Positions 46,837 to 55,353 of a stretch of DNA of 64,000 nucleotides are shown one piece after another. A model generated the notes under the pieces. The model had not been told where the DNA came from and did not search any database. It saw only the letters and a program-made list of their open reading frames with translations. Source of the stretch: Kitasatospora albolonga (GTDB taxonomy: Bacteria; Actinomycetota; Actinomycetes; Streptomycetales; Streptomycetaceae); the NCBI GenBank assembly GCA_002082585.1, contig CP020563.1, positions 5,760,001-5,824,000 on the forward strand, written 5' to 3'. Made by a program: the position numbers and the translations under genes. The first letter of the stretch is position 1; each line of letters opens with the position of its first letter.

Positions 46837-49800
46837 CTACCTCCCCGACGACTTGCCCCCCGACCGCGAGCCCGCCGCCGCGGGGGCCTTGGAGCCGCCC
46901 GGCGGTCCGTCCGCCGGTTTGCCGCCCCCGCCGGGAGTCTCGAAAGACTCCAACGCTTCCAGCACGTCCTGGACACGGGAGATCTCCGTATTGATGTCCT
47001 CGCGCCTGCGCACCAGGACCTCCAGCTCCCGTTTCCCCTCGGCGACCGTCTTCTCGGCCTCGGCCTGCGCGTCGGCCCGCAGCTTCTCCGCCTCGCGGAT
47101 CAGCCCGGCCTTCTTGGCCTCGGCCTCCTTCAGCAGCGACTCGGCCCGTTTCACCGCGGCGATCCGGACCTTGCTCGCCTCCGAATTGGCCTCCGCCAGC
47201 AGCTCCTTGGCCTTCGCCTCGGCCTCGTCGCGCTGCTCGGTCGCCGCCTTCATCAGGTTGTCGACGCGCTCCCCGGCGGTCTTCATCTGCTCCGACGTCT
47301 CCCGGCGGGCCCGCTCGTGGAGCTCCTCGATCTCGCTCTCCAGCCGGGCCCGCAGCTCCTGCGCCCGCTCCCGGATCTGGGTCGCGTCGCGCCGGGCGCC
47401 GACCAGCAGCTCATCGGCGTCCGTACGGGCGCGCTCCACCAGGGTGTTGCCCTCGACGGTCGCCTCCGAGGTGATCCGCTGGGCCTCCTTGCGGGCCGCG
47501 CCGACCATGGTGTCGGCCTGCCCCTCCGCCTCGGTGGCCGTACGCAGCGCCTCTTCCCGCGCCTTGTTGATGAGCTGGTCCGCCTGCTCCGCCGCGTCCG
47601 CCCGGCGCTTGGCCGCCGCCTCGCGGGCCTCGTCCAGCACCCGGTCCGCCTCCTGGCGGGCCTCCGAACGCAGCTCCTCCGCCGCCGACTCCGCTTCCGT
47701 ACGCAGCCGTTCGGCCTCCTCGACCGTACGGGCGGCGCTCTCCTGCGCGGAGCCGAGCAGCTCGGCCGCCTCGGCGCGCAGCCGCTCCGCCTCCTGGCCC
47801 GCCTCGGCTAGCAGCCGTTCGGCCTGCTCGTTCGCGTCCTTGCGGCGCCGGTTGGCCTCCGTGGTCGCCTCGACGACGAGCTGCTCGGAGGAGTGGGCCG
47901 CCTCGTTGCGGATGCGCTCGCTCTCGGCCGTCGACTCGGCCATGAGCCGGTCCGACTGGGCCGCCGCCTCCGAACGGATGCGGTTGGCGTCCTGCCGGGC
48001 CTCGGCACGGGCCTTCGACGCGTCCTGCTCCGCCGAGGCGAGGGCGTCGGACGCCTCCGTACGCATCCGCTGGCTGTACTCCGAGGTGTCCGCGCGCAGC
48101 CGCTCCGACTCGGCGATCGCCTCGGAGACCGTCCGCTCGGCCAGCGCCTTCGCGGCCTCCGCCTCCTCGTGGGCCTCCCGCCGGAGCCGGTCCGCCTCCT
48201 CGCCCGCCTCCCGCCGCAGCCGCACCGCGTCCTCGGAGGCGCGGTCCCGCTCGGCGTGCGCGTCGGCGCGGACCCGGTCCGCCTCCTCCTGCGCCTCGGT
48301 ACGGGTGCGCTCCGCGACATGCTCGGCCGCCGAACGCAGCCCGGCGATCTCCTCCTCGGCCTGCTCCTGGAGCCCGGAGACGGAGTCCCGCACCTGCTGG
48401 GCGGTCTGCTCGGCCGCCGAGACCAGCTCGGTCGCCCGGGCGTCCGCCTCCTCGACCAGCCGCTGCGCCTCGGCCTGCGCCTCCTCCACCCGCTTGCGGG
48501 CGGAGGCGAGCAGCTCCTCGCTCTGCTCGCGGGCCCGCTCGCGCTCCTGCCCCGCTTCCGTACGGGCGGCGCCGAGGATCTCCTCGGCCTCCCGGCGGCG
48601 GCGCGTGGCCTCCTCCTGGGCGGCCTCCAGCGCCTCGGCGGCCTCGGCCTCCACCCGCTCGGCGGCGGCTGCGGCCTCCGCGCGCACCCGGTCGGCGGTC
48701 TCCTTGGCCTCGGTCTTCAGCCGCTCGGCCTCGGCGGCGGCCTCGCTCCGCAGCCGTACGGCGATGTTCTCGCCCTCGGCACGGGCCTGCGAGGCGTCCG
48801 CCGCAGCCTCGTCACGCAGCCGCTCCGCCTCCGCCCCGGCCTGCTCGGTCAGCGCCCGGGCCCGCTCGGCGGCCTCGGCGCGCTGCCGCTCCGCCTCCTC
48901 GGCCGTCTCGCGGCGGATGCGCTCCGCCTCCGTACGGGCCTCGCCGAGCGCCTCCTCGGCGGCGGCGAGCCGGGCCTCGGCCTCGGTGTGCAGCCGCTCC
49001 AGCTCATCGGCGGCCTCGGCCTGCCGGGCCGCCACCGCGCGCTCGGTCTCCTCGCGCAGCCCGGCCGCCGCCCGCTCGGCCTCGGCCGTGGTGGCCTCCG
49101 CCTGCTCCTCGGCCTCCGCCCGCAGCTTCTCGGCCTCGGCGCGGGTGCGCTCGAGCGTCTCCTCGGCCTGCTTGCGCAGGGTGGCCGCGCGCTCGGCGGC
49201 CTCGGCGCGGATGCGCTCGCTCTCGCCGTTCGCCTTGGTGCGCAGCTCGTCCGCGTCGGAGCGCGCCTCGGTCAGCAGCTCCTCCGCCTTGCGGGCGCCC
49301 TCCTCCAGCTGCTGGACCGCCTCGCGGCGGGCCTCGCCCCGGATGCGCTCACCCTCCGCGACCGCCTCGGAGCGCAGCTGCTCGGCCTCGCCGCGCAGCC
49401 GACGGGCCTCCTCCTGGAGCTCGACCGTCTTGGCCCGGTACTCCTTGGTGTCGTCCTTGGCCGCGCCCTTGAGCTCGTCCGCCTGCTCGGCGGCCTCGCC
49501 GCGCAGCCGGTCCGCCTCGGCCTCCGCCTCGCGGCGGATGCGCTCGGCCTCCTCGCTCGCCGCCTTCGTCGTCGACCGGGCGTCCTCGGACGCCTTGGTG
49601 AGGACCTCCTCGGCGCTGCGGGCCGCCTTGGCGAGCTGGGCGGCGGCGTCCTCGGCGGCTGCCGTACGGGCCTTCTCGGCCGCCTCGGCGACCAGCCGGT
49701 CGGCCTCGGCACGGGCGTCGGCGAGGGCCTGCTCGGCCTCCTCCTTGAGCGCCTCGGCGCTCTTGGTGGCCTCGCCGACCAGCCGGGCGATCTCCGACTT

Positions 49801-50730
49801 GGCCGTACGGGTGCGCTGCTCGTTCTGCGACTCGGAGGCGGCCAGCTTCTTGGCCGCGGTCTCCTTTGCCTCGGCGAGGGTCTTCTCGGCCTCCAGCCGG
49901 GATTCCCGCAGCCGGGTCTCGGCCTCCTGGAGCCGCTGCTCGGCGGCCCGGTTCAGCTCGGCCGTCTGCTGGCGGGCCTGCGAGGTCTCCGCGGTGGTGC
50001 TGGAGCGCAGCTGCTCCGCGTGGCTGGTGGCCTCCTGGGCCTGCGCGGAGGCGGCGCCCAGCATGCGTTCGGCGTCCTTGCGGGCGCGCAGCAGGATCGC
50101 TTCCGCCTCGGCCCGGGCCGCCTCGGCCTCGGAGCCGACGCGCTGCCGGGTCTCCTCGGCCAGCCGGGCGGCCTCGGCGCGGGCGGCGGCGAGCGCCTGT
50201 TCGGCCTCGGCCCGGGACTCGTCCAGCAGCCTGCGCGCCTGCGATTCGGTGCGGGCCCGCAGCTGTTCGGCCCAGGCGACGTTCTCGTTGACGTGCGACT
50301 CGACGGTCTGCCGGCGCTCGGCCAGCTCCTGGTCGAGCTGCTGCCTGCGCTGGACGGCCTCGTTGTGCAACTCCGCCTGGAGGCGCGCCTGGTGCTCGGC
50401 GTGCTCCTGGAGGATGCGCTGTGTCTGGGCCCGCGCCTCGCGCAGCTCGCGCTCGGCGTCGCTGCGCAGCTGCTCGGCCTGCACCTGCGCGTTCCGCAGC
50501 AGCTGCTCGGCCTGGTAGCCCATGTCCGCGCTGTCGTACGCGGGACGGGTGGCCAGATTGCGCCGGGCCTCGTGCAGCTTGGCGCGCAAGACCTCGACCT
50601 GGTAACCGAGGTCCTCGGCGTGCTGGACGGCCTTCTCCCGGTCGGTCCTCAGCCGGGCCATCTCGGCTTCGAACCGCGAGAGATGGTCGTCTTCAGCTCG
50701 GTGGCTCTCCTGGCTTTCGTAGCCCCGCAC
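46837..50730 (-). CDS. scy: Scy, polarisome coiled-coil scaffold
   Basis: A 1297-residue protein, close to the 1326 of S. coelicolor Scy, that organises the tip-growth complex with DivIVA and FilP. Residues 1-60 hold a short coiled coil (AEMARLRTDREKAVQHAEDLG) comparable to DivIVA. Most of residues 80-1250 is one immense Ala/Glu/Arg coiled coil with recurring EEAERLRAEA-type units; the known family feature is a 51-residue hendecad-based repeat, and units such as AERIRREA and ADRLRAEA recur at about that distance. The end is a Gly/Pro/Ser/Lys-rich tail. The GTG start giving VRGYESQES matches the family. Codon repetition makes long spurious reading frames on the other strand. Confidence 0.94.
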   Translation of the reverse strand: MRGYESQESHRAEDDHLSRFEAEMARLRTDREKAVQHAEDLGYQVEVLRAKLHEARRNLATRPAYDSADMGYQAEQLLRNAQVQAEQLRSDAERELREARAQTQRILQEHAEHQARLQAELHNEAVQRRQQLDQELAERRQTVESHVNENVAWAEQLRARTESQARRLLDESRAEAEQALAAARAEAARLAEETRQRVGSEAEAARAEAEAILLRARKDAERMLGAASAQAQEATSHAEQLRSSTTAETSQARQQTAELNRAAEQRLQEAETRLRESRLEAEKTLAEAKETAAKKLAASESQNEQRTRTAKSEIARLVGEATKSAEALKEEAEQALADARAEADRLVAEAAEKARTAAAEDAAAQLAKAARSAEEVLTKASEDARSTTKAASEEAERIRREAEAEADRLRGEAAEQADELKGAAKDDTKEYRAKTVELQEEARRLRGEAEQLRSEAVAEGERIRGEARREAVQQLEEGARKAEELLTEARSDADELRTKANGESERIRAEAAERAATLRKQAEETLERTRAEAEKLRAEAEEQAEATTAEAERAAAGLREETERAVAARQAEAADELERLHTEAEARLAAAEEALGEARTEAERIRRETAEEAERQRAEAAERARALTEQAGAEAERLRDEAAADASQARAEGENIAVRLRSEAAAEAERLKTEAKETADRVRAEAAAAAERVEAEAAEALEAAQEEATRRRREAEEILGAARTEAGQERERAREQSEELLASARKRVEEAQAEAQRLVEEADARATELVSAAEQTAQQVRDSVSGLQEQAEEEIAGLRSAAEHVAERTRTEAQEEADRVRADAHAERDRASEDAVRLRREAGEEADRLRREAHEEAEAAKALAERTVSEAIAESERLRADTSEYSQRMRTEASDALASAEQDASKARAEARQDANRIRSEAAAQSDRLMAESTAESERIRNEAAHSSEQLVVEATTEANRRRKDANEQAERLLAEAGQEAERLRAEAAELLGSAQESAARTVEEAERLRTEAESAAEELRSEARQEADRVLDEAREAAAKRRADAAEQADQLINKAREEALRTATEAEGQADTMVGAARKEAQRITSEATVEGNTLVERARTDADELLVGARRDATQIRERAQELRARLESEIEELHERARRETSEQMKTAGERVDNLMKAATEQRDEAEAKAKELLAEANSEASKVRIAAVKRAESLLKEAEAKKAGLIREAEKLRADAQAEAEKTVAEGKRELEVLVRRREDINTEISRVQDVLEALESFETPGGGGKPADGPPGGSKAPAAAGSRSGGKSSGR

Positions 50731-50931
50731 TGCGCGGTCCCATCCTTCCCCGAGCTCAACTCTGTTCGAGCAGGGGAGACCCCAACCCTGGTCGCAACTG
50801 TCCACACGAGGACAGCTCGCCGACGAGCGGTCCCCAGGGAATGGTGACAGACAAACGACGAGGACGTGGTACGGCCCCGACCCGGCCCCGGCCCGGAACC
50901 GCCCACTCTACCGGGCCGGGTCTGCGCCGGG

Positions 50932-51360
50932 TCAGTGCTCCGGGTTGCTCGTGACCAGTTCGGTGAGGACGCCGTGGCAGTCCTTGGGGTGCAGGAACGT
51001 GATCCGGGACCCCATCGACCCCGTCCTGGGCTCGTCGTACAGCACACGGACGCCCTTCTCGCGGATGTCCGCGGCGTCCCCGTCGACGTCTTCTGTACCG
51101 AAGGCGATGTGGTGGACGCCTTCCCCGTTCTTTGCCAGCCACTTGCCCACGGCGGAGTCCTCCCGGGTGGGCTCCAGGAGCTGGAGGTAGGACGCCCCGC
51201 CGTCCGAGGTCCCGTTGATCTTGAGCATGGCCTCCCGGACGCCCTGCTCCTCGTTGATCTCGCTGTGGAACACCTCGAATCCGTACGTGGCACGGTAGAA
51301 CTCCACCGTCCTGTCCAGGTCGAAGCAGGCGATTCCGATGTGGTCGATGCGCGTCAGCAT
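50932..51360 (-). CDS. mce: methylmalonyl-CoA epimerase
   Basis: A 142-residue vicinal-oxygen-chelate fold enzyme that interconverts (2R)- and (2S)-methylmalonyl-CoA. Metal ligands are visible: His in RIDHIGIA, Gln in YLQLLEP, His in EGVHHIAFG and Glu in GVLTELV. It feeds the (2R) isomer to the B12-dependent mutase, and the (2S) isomer can serve polyketide synthesis. I start at MLTRIDHIG; an earlier in-frame ATG would add 12 residues not seen in the family. It is divergent from the thiolase gene. Confidence 0.95.
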   Translation of the reverse strand: MLTRIDHIGIACFDLDRTVEFYRATYGFEVFHSEINEEQGVREAMLKINGTSDGGASYLQLLEPTREDSAVGKWLAKNGEGVHHIAFGTEDVDGDAADIREKGVRVLYDEPRTGSMGSRITFLHPKDCHGVLTELVTSNPEH

Positions 51361-51504
51361 GGTTTCAGCATGGCTCCGCGCCCCGGCCCCCGCCATGGTT
51401 ACGCAACGTGCGCGCCGTCACACCGGTAGCCGGATGACGGGCGCGGGAGCGCTCAGTACATTCAGGTAAACCCTCGTTCACATCCGACCCAAGGGGCCGT
51501 GCCC

Positions 51505-52710
51505 ATGCCAGCAACGACCGGTACCACCACCTCAGTGATCGTCGCGGGCGCCCGGACGCCCATGGGCCGTCTCCTCGGCTCGCTCAAGAGCTTCTCCGGG
51601 GCCGACCTCGGCGGGGTCGCGATCAAGGCGGCCCTGGACCGGGCCGGCATCGGCGGCGACCAGGTGCAGTACGTGATCATGGGCCAGGTGCTCCAGGCCG
51701 GCGCGGGCCAGATCCCCGCCCGCCAGGCCGCCGTCAAGGCGGGCATCCCGATGAACGTGCCCGCGCTCACCATCAACAAGGTCTGTCTCTCCGGGCTCGA
51801 CGCCATCGCGCTGGCCGACCAGCTCATCCGTGCCGGGGAGTTCGACGTTGTGGTCGCGGGCGGCCAGGAGTCCATGACCAACGCCCCGCACCTGCTCCCC
51901 AAGTCCCGCGAGGGGTACAGGTACGGCGCGATCGAGATGCTCGACTCGATGGCGTACGACGGTCTCACCGACGCGTACGAGAACATCCCGATGGGCGAGT
52001 CCACCGAGAAGCACAACGGCCGCCTCGGCCTGGACCGCGCCGCCCAGGACGAGATCGGCGCCCTCTCCCACCAGCGGGCCGCCGCCGCGCAGAAGAACGG
52101 CGTCTTCGAGGCCGAGATCACCCCGGTCGAGATCCCGCAGCGCAAGGGCGAGCCGGTGCTCTTCGCCCAGGACGAGGGCATCCGCCCCGAGACCACGGTC
52201 GAGTCGCTCGGCAAGCTGCGCCCCGCCTTCGCCAAGGACGGCACGATCACCGCGGGCACCTCCTCGCAGATCTCCGACGGCGCCGCCGCCGTCGTCGTCA
52301 TGAGCAAGGCCAAGGCGCAGGAGCTGGGCCTCGACTGGATCGCCGAGATCGGCGCCCACGGAAACGTCGCGGGCCCCGACAACTCCCTCCAGTCGCAGCC
52401 CTCCAACGCGATCCGGCACGCGCTGAAGAAGGACGGCCTGACCGTCGACGACCTCGACCTGATCGAGATCAACGAGGCGTTCGCCGCCGTCGCCGTCCAG
52501 TCCATGAAGGACCTGGGCGTCACTCCGGACAAGGTCAACGTCAACGGCGGCGCCATCGCGCTCGGCCACCCCATCGGCATGTCCGGCGCCCGGGTCGTCC
52601 TGCACCTGGCCCTGGAGCTGAAGCGGCGCGGCGGCGGCACGGGCGCGGCGGCGCTGTGCGGGGGCGGCGGCCAGGGCGACGCGTTGATCATCCGCGTCCC
52701 GGGCAAGTAA
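51505..52710 (+). CDS. acetyl-CoA C-acetyltransferase
   Basis: A 401-residue biosynthetic thiolase condensing two acetyl-CoA to acetoacetyl-CoA, or the reverse. The nucleophile is C94 in [10 protein letters not shown]; the His is in [23 protein letters not shown], and the second Cys is in [10 protein letters not shown]. The ATG chosen is eight bases after AAGGGG; a GTG two codons earlier is too close to that site. TACATT at 51457-51462 is a possible -10. meaB follows 55 bp downstream in the same direction. Confidence 0.95.
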   Translation: MPATTGTTTSVIVAGARTPMGRLLGSLKSFSGADLGGVAIKAALDRAGIGGDQVQYVIMGQVLQAGAGQIPARQAAVKAGIPMNVPALTINKVCLSGLDAIALADQLIRAGEFDVVVAGGQESMTNAPHLLPKSREGYRYGAIEMLDSMAYDGLTDAYENIPMGESTEKHNGRLGLDRAAQDEIGALSHQRAAAAQKNGVFEAEITPVEIPQRKGEPVLFAQDEGIRPETTVESLGKLRPAFAKDGTITAGTSSQISDGAAAVVVMSKAKAQELGLDWIAEIGAHGNVAGPDNSLQSQPSNAIRHALKKDGLTVDDLDLIEINEAFAAVAVQSMKDLGVTPDKVNVNGGAIALGHPIGMSGARVVLHLALELKRRGGGTGAAALCGGGGQGDALIIRVPGK

Positions 52711-52765
52711 CACCGTACGGATACGCCGTACGTAGACGAGGCAAGGCGAGAACGGAGCGGTGAAC

Positions 52766-53728
52766 GTGGACGTGGACGTCCCCACGCTGGTCGAGCAGGC
52801 GCGAGCAGGCAGGCCGCGTGCGGTGGCCCGGCTGATCTCGCTGGTGGAGGGGGCGTCCCCGCAGCTGCGCGAGGTGATGGCGGCACTGGCCCCGCTGGCG
52901 GGCCACGCCTACGTCGTCGGGCTCACGGGCTCGCCGGGCGTCGGCAAGTCCACCTCCACGTCCGCTCTGGTCTCCGCCTACCGCCGGGCGGGCAAGCGGG
53001 TCGGCGTCCTCGCCGTCGACCCGTCCTCCCCGTTCTCCGGCGGCGCCCTGCTCGGCGACCGGGTCCGGATGTCGGACCACGCGTCCGACCCCGGCGTCTA
53101 CATCCGCTCCATGGCCACCCGGGGCCACCTGGGCGGCCTCGCCTGGTCGGCCCCGCAGGCGATCCGGGTCCTGGACGCGGCGGGCTGCGACGTGGTCCTG
53201 GTCGAGACGGTGGGCGTCGGCCAGTCCGAGGTGGAGATCGCCTCCCAGGCCGACACCTCCGTGGTGCTGCTCGCCCCCGGCATGGGCGACGGCATCCAGG
53301 CGGCCAAGGCCGGAATCCTGGAGATCGGCGATGTGTACGTGGTCAACAAGGCCGACCGCGACGGCGCCGACGCCACCGCCCGCGAGCTGAACCACATGCT
53401 GGGCCTCGGAGAGTCCCGCGCCCCCGGCGACTGGCGCCCCCCGATCGTGAAGACGGTCGCGGCCCGGGGCGAGGGCATCGACGAGGTGGTCGAGGCGCTG
53501 GAGAAGCACCGCGCCTGGATGGAGGAGCACGGCGTCCTCGCCGCCCGCCGTACGGCCCGCGCCTCCCACGAGGTCGAGACGATCGCCGTCACGGCCCTCC
53601 GCGAACGCATCGCCGACCTGCGCGGCGACCGCCGCCTGAACGCCCTGGCGGAGCGGATCGTGGCGGGGAGCCTGGACCCGTACGCGGCGGCCGATGAGCT
53701 GGTGGCGGGGCTGACGGGGGAGAGGTGA
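52766..53728 (+). CDS. meaB: MeaB, GTPase chaperone of methylmalonyl-CoA mutase
   Basis: A 320-residue G3E-family GTPase that guards loading of adenosylcobalamin on to the mutase and lets damaged cofactor out. Walker A GSPGVGKS at residues 55-62, DPSSPFSGGALLGDRVRM switch, ETVGVGQSE, and NKADRDGADA for guanine specificity; the C-terminal helices form the dimer. The GTG two codons earlier is only two bases from GGAG, so I use the next one. It is grouped with mce and a thiolase, consistent with the ethylmalonyl/methylmalonyl-CoA route. Confidence 0.94.
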   Translation: MDVDVPTLVEQARAGRPRAVARLISLVEGASPQLREVMAALAPLAGHAYVVGLTGSPGVGKSTSTSALVSAYRRAGKRVGVLAVDPSSPFSGGALLGDRVRMSDHASDPGVYIRSMATRGHLGGLAWSAPQAIRVLDAAGCDVVLVETVGVGQSEVEIASQADTSVVLLAPGMGDGIQAAKAGILEIGDVYVVNKADRDGADATARELNHMLGLGESRAPGDWRPPIVKTVAARGEGIDEVVEALEKHRAWMEEHGVLAARRTARASHEVETIAVTALRERIADLRGDRRLNALAERIVAGSLDPYAAADELVAGLTGER

Positions 53729-53813
53729 GGAGCTCCCGCACGCGCGCTTGACGCTTTTAACTTCTGCTCTTCGTCCGAGGGTTGCTTCCTCAGCCGTCGG
53801 TGCCGAGCGCCGA

Positions 53814-53847
53814 ACGGCCCCGCACCGCCGCTGCGGTACGGGGCCGT
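53814..53847. terminator. terminator between meaB and the PepSY gene
   Basis: Outer arms ACGGCCCCG/CGGGGCCGT and inner arms ACCGC/GCGGT around CGCT. It lies between convergent genes. Confidence 0.75.
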
Positions 53848-53874
53848 GCCGCCCAGGACGCTCCGGGCGGCGGG

Positions 53875-54573
53875 TCAGTCGTCGTCGCCGTCGCGGTCGT
53901 CGTCCCGGTCGTCGTCACCGTCGTCGTCGCGGTCCACCGTGACCTTGCCGGTCTTGGCGTCGACCTTCAGCTCGTGCTGCTTGCCGTCCTTGCCGGTGAT
54001 GTCGACGTCCCAGCGCAGGACACTGCCCCGGCGGCCGTTGTCGTCATCGTCATCGTCGTCGTCCAGGTCGATCGACGTGATGCGGCCCGGCGCGGTCTTC
54101 AGCGCCGCGTCCGCCGCCGCGTTCAGGGTGACGGCGGACGAGCGGGGCGCGTGGCGGTCGCGGTCGTCGTTGTCGTCGTCCTGGCGGGTCTTCAGGACCT
54201 TGCCGGTGGTGGCGTCCACCGTCACGTCGTGCCAGACCTTGTCGGAGCCGTACACGTCGAGCTCCCAGACCGTACGGCCGTCGCGGTCGTCATCGTCGTC
54301 GTCCAGCTCGGCCTCGGTGACCGTGCCCGGGACGCTCTTCAGCGCCGCCGCCACCGCCCGGTCCAGCGTGACGGTGGTGGTCCCGGTGGCGGGGGAGCGG
54401 TCGTCGTCCCGGTCGTCGTTCCGGTCGTCCGTGTCCTTGCCGGTCGTCGTCGGCTGCTGCGTCGTCGTGGCCGGGCGGCGGTCGTCGCCGTCCGCGAAGG
54501 CGACGGTGGCGGCGGCCGTGCCGCCGATCAGGACGGCCGCGGTGACGGCGGCGATGGTGACGTTGCGCTTCAT
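53875..54573 (-). CDS. secreted double-PepSY protein with poly-Asp segments
   Basis: A 232-residue exported protein. The signal peptide is KR plus a hydrophobic stretch to AFADGD (cleavage after about residue 27). Two PepSY domains follow at about 66-133 and 146-214, each with the pattern VTLxxAVxAAL..PGxI and WxVDVxxxDGKxHxVxVDAxTGKV. Asp runs occur at 50-58, 91-96, 171-178 and 216-232, with Arg between. PepSY modules inhibit proteases or bind ligands at the cell surface; the Asp runs suggest cation binding, which is inference. It is divergent from a two-component system, with a dyad and repeats in the 117-bp gap, so it is a likely target of that regulator. Confidence 0.9.
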   Translation of the reverse strand: MKRNVTIAAVTAAVLIGGTAAATVAFADGDDRRPATTTQQPTTTGKDTDDRNDDRDDDRSPATGTTTVTLDRAVAAALKSVPGTVTEAELDDDDDDRDGRTVWELDVYGSDKVWHDVTVDATTGKVLKTRQDDDNDDRDRHAPRSSAVTLNAAADAALKTAPGRITSIDLDDDDDDDDNGRRGSVLRWDVDITGKDGKQHELKVDAKTGKVTVDRDDDGDDDRDDDRDGDDD

Positions 54574-54630
54574 GAGGTTCCTCCCCGAGAGCTGCTGTGC
54601 TTCGACGGGTTCCACACTGCCGGGGGCTTG

Positions 54631-54671
54631 CTGAACGCAGCCTGAAGCCACCTGAAGGCGTCTTCAGGTGG
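54631..54671. promoter_or_regulatory. candidate OmpR-type operator between the PepSY gene and the regulator gene
   Basis: Three CTGAA elements begin at 54631, 54642 and 54652, that is at 10-11 bp steps as OmpR-class dimers prefer. They run into a perfect inverted repeat CCACCTGAAG-GCGT-CTTCAGGTGG (54648-54671). The site ends 20 bp before the regulator start and 58 bp from the PepSY start, so it could control both directions. Confidence 0.6.
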
Positions 54672-54690
54672 AGTTTGCGAGGCTGTGCGC

Positions 54691-55353
54691 ATGCGCCTGT
54701 TGATCGTGGAGGACGAGAAGCGTCTCGCGGTGTCCCTCGCCCGGGGACTGACCGCCGAGGGCTTCGCCGTGGATGTCGTGCACGACGGGCTCGAAGGGCT
54801 CCACCGGGCGGGTGAGGGCGGCTACGACCTGGTGATCCTCGACATCATGCTGCCCGGCATGAACGGCTACCGGGTCTGCGCCGCCCTCCGCGCCGCCGGG
54901 CACGAGGTGCCGATCCTCATGCTGACCGCCAAGGACGGCGAGTACGACGAGGCCGAGGGGCTCGACACCGGCGCGGACGACTACCTGACCAAGCCCTTCA
55001 GCTACGTCGTCCTGGTCGCCCGGGTCCGCGCCCTGCTGCGCCGACGCGGCGCCGGGACCGCCGCGCCCGTGCTGACCGTCGGCACCCTCCGGATCGACAC
55101 CGCCGCCCGCCGCGTCCACCGGGGCGAGGACGAATACGCGCTCACCGCCAAGGAGTTCGCGGTCCTGGAGCAACTCGCCCTGCGCGCCGGGCAGGTGGTC
55201 AGCAAGGCGGAGATCCTGGAGCACGTCTGGGACTTCGCCTACGACGGCGACCCGAACATCGTGGAGGTCTACATCTCCACCCTGCGCCGCAAGTTGGGCG
55301 CCGCTTCCATCCGTACGGTGCGTGGCGCAGGCTACCGGCTGGAGGCGGGATGA
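54691..55353 (+). CDS. OmpR/PhoB-family response regulator
   Basis: A 220-residue regulator. Receiver: VEDE near residue 8, phospho-Asp in LVILDIMLPG at about residue 52, LTAKD and YLTKPF. The winged helix at about 125-220 ends in VYISTLRRKLG and IRTVRGAGYRL. An in-frame GTG two codons earlier is possible; no strong ribosome site precedes either, so a leaderless or weakly initiated start is likely. It overlaps the kinase gene by 4 bp. Confidence 0.93.
   Translation: MRLLIVEDEKRLAVSLARGLTAEGFAVDVVHDGLEGLHRAGEGGYDLVILDIMLPGMNGYRVCAALRAAGHEVPILMLTAKDGEYDEAEGLDTGADDYLTKPFSYVVLVARVRALLRRRGAGTAAPVLTVGTLRIDTAARRVHRGEDEYALTAKEFAVLEQLALRAGQVVSKAEILEHVWDFAYDGDPNIVEVYISTLRRKLGAASIRTVRGAGYRLEAG

Noticed and set aside
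46688..50518. Very long open frames on the + strand across scy (1276 codons, and another of 984 codons at 47893-50847)
   Set aside because: They are antisense to a repetitive Ala/Glu/Arg coiled-coil gene, and their Ser/Ala/Arg and Leu/Gly/Arg composition is just the reverse-complement reading of GAG/GCC/CGC codons. No ribosome sites or domains.
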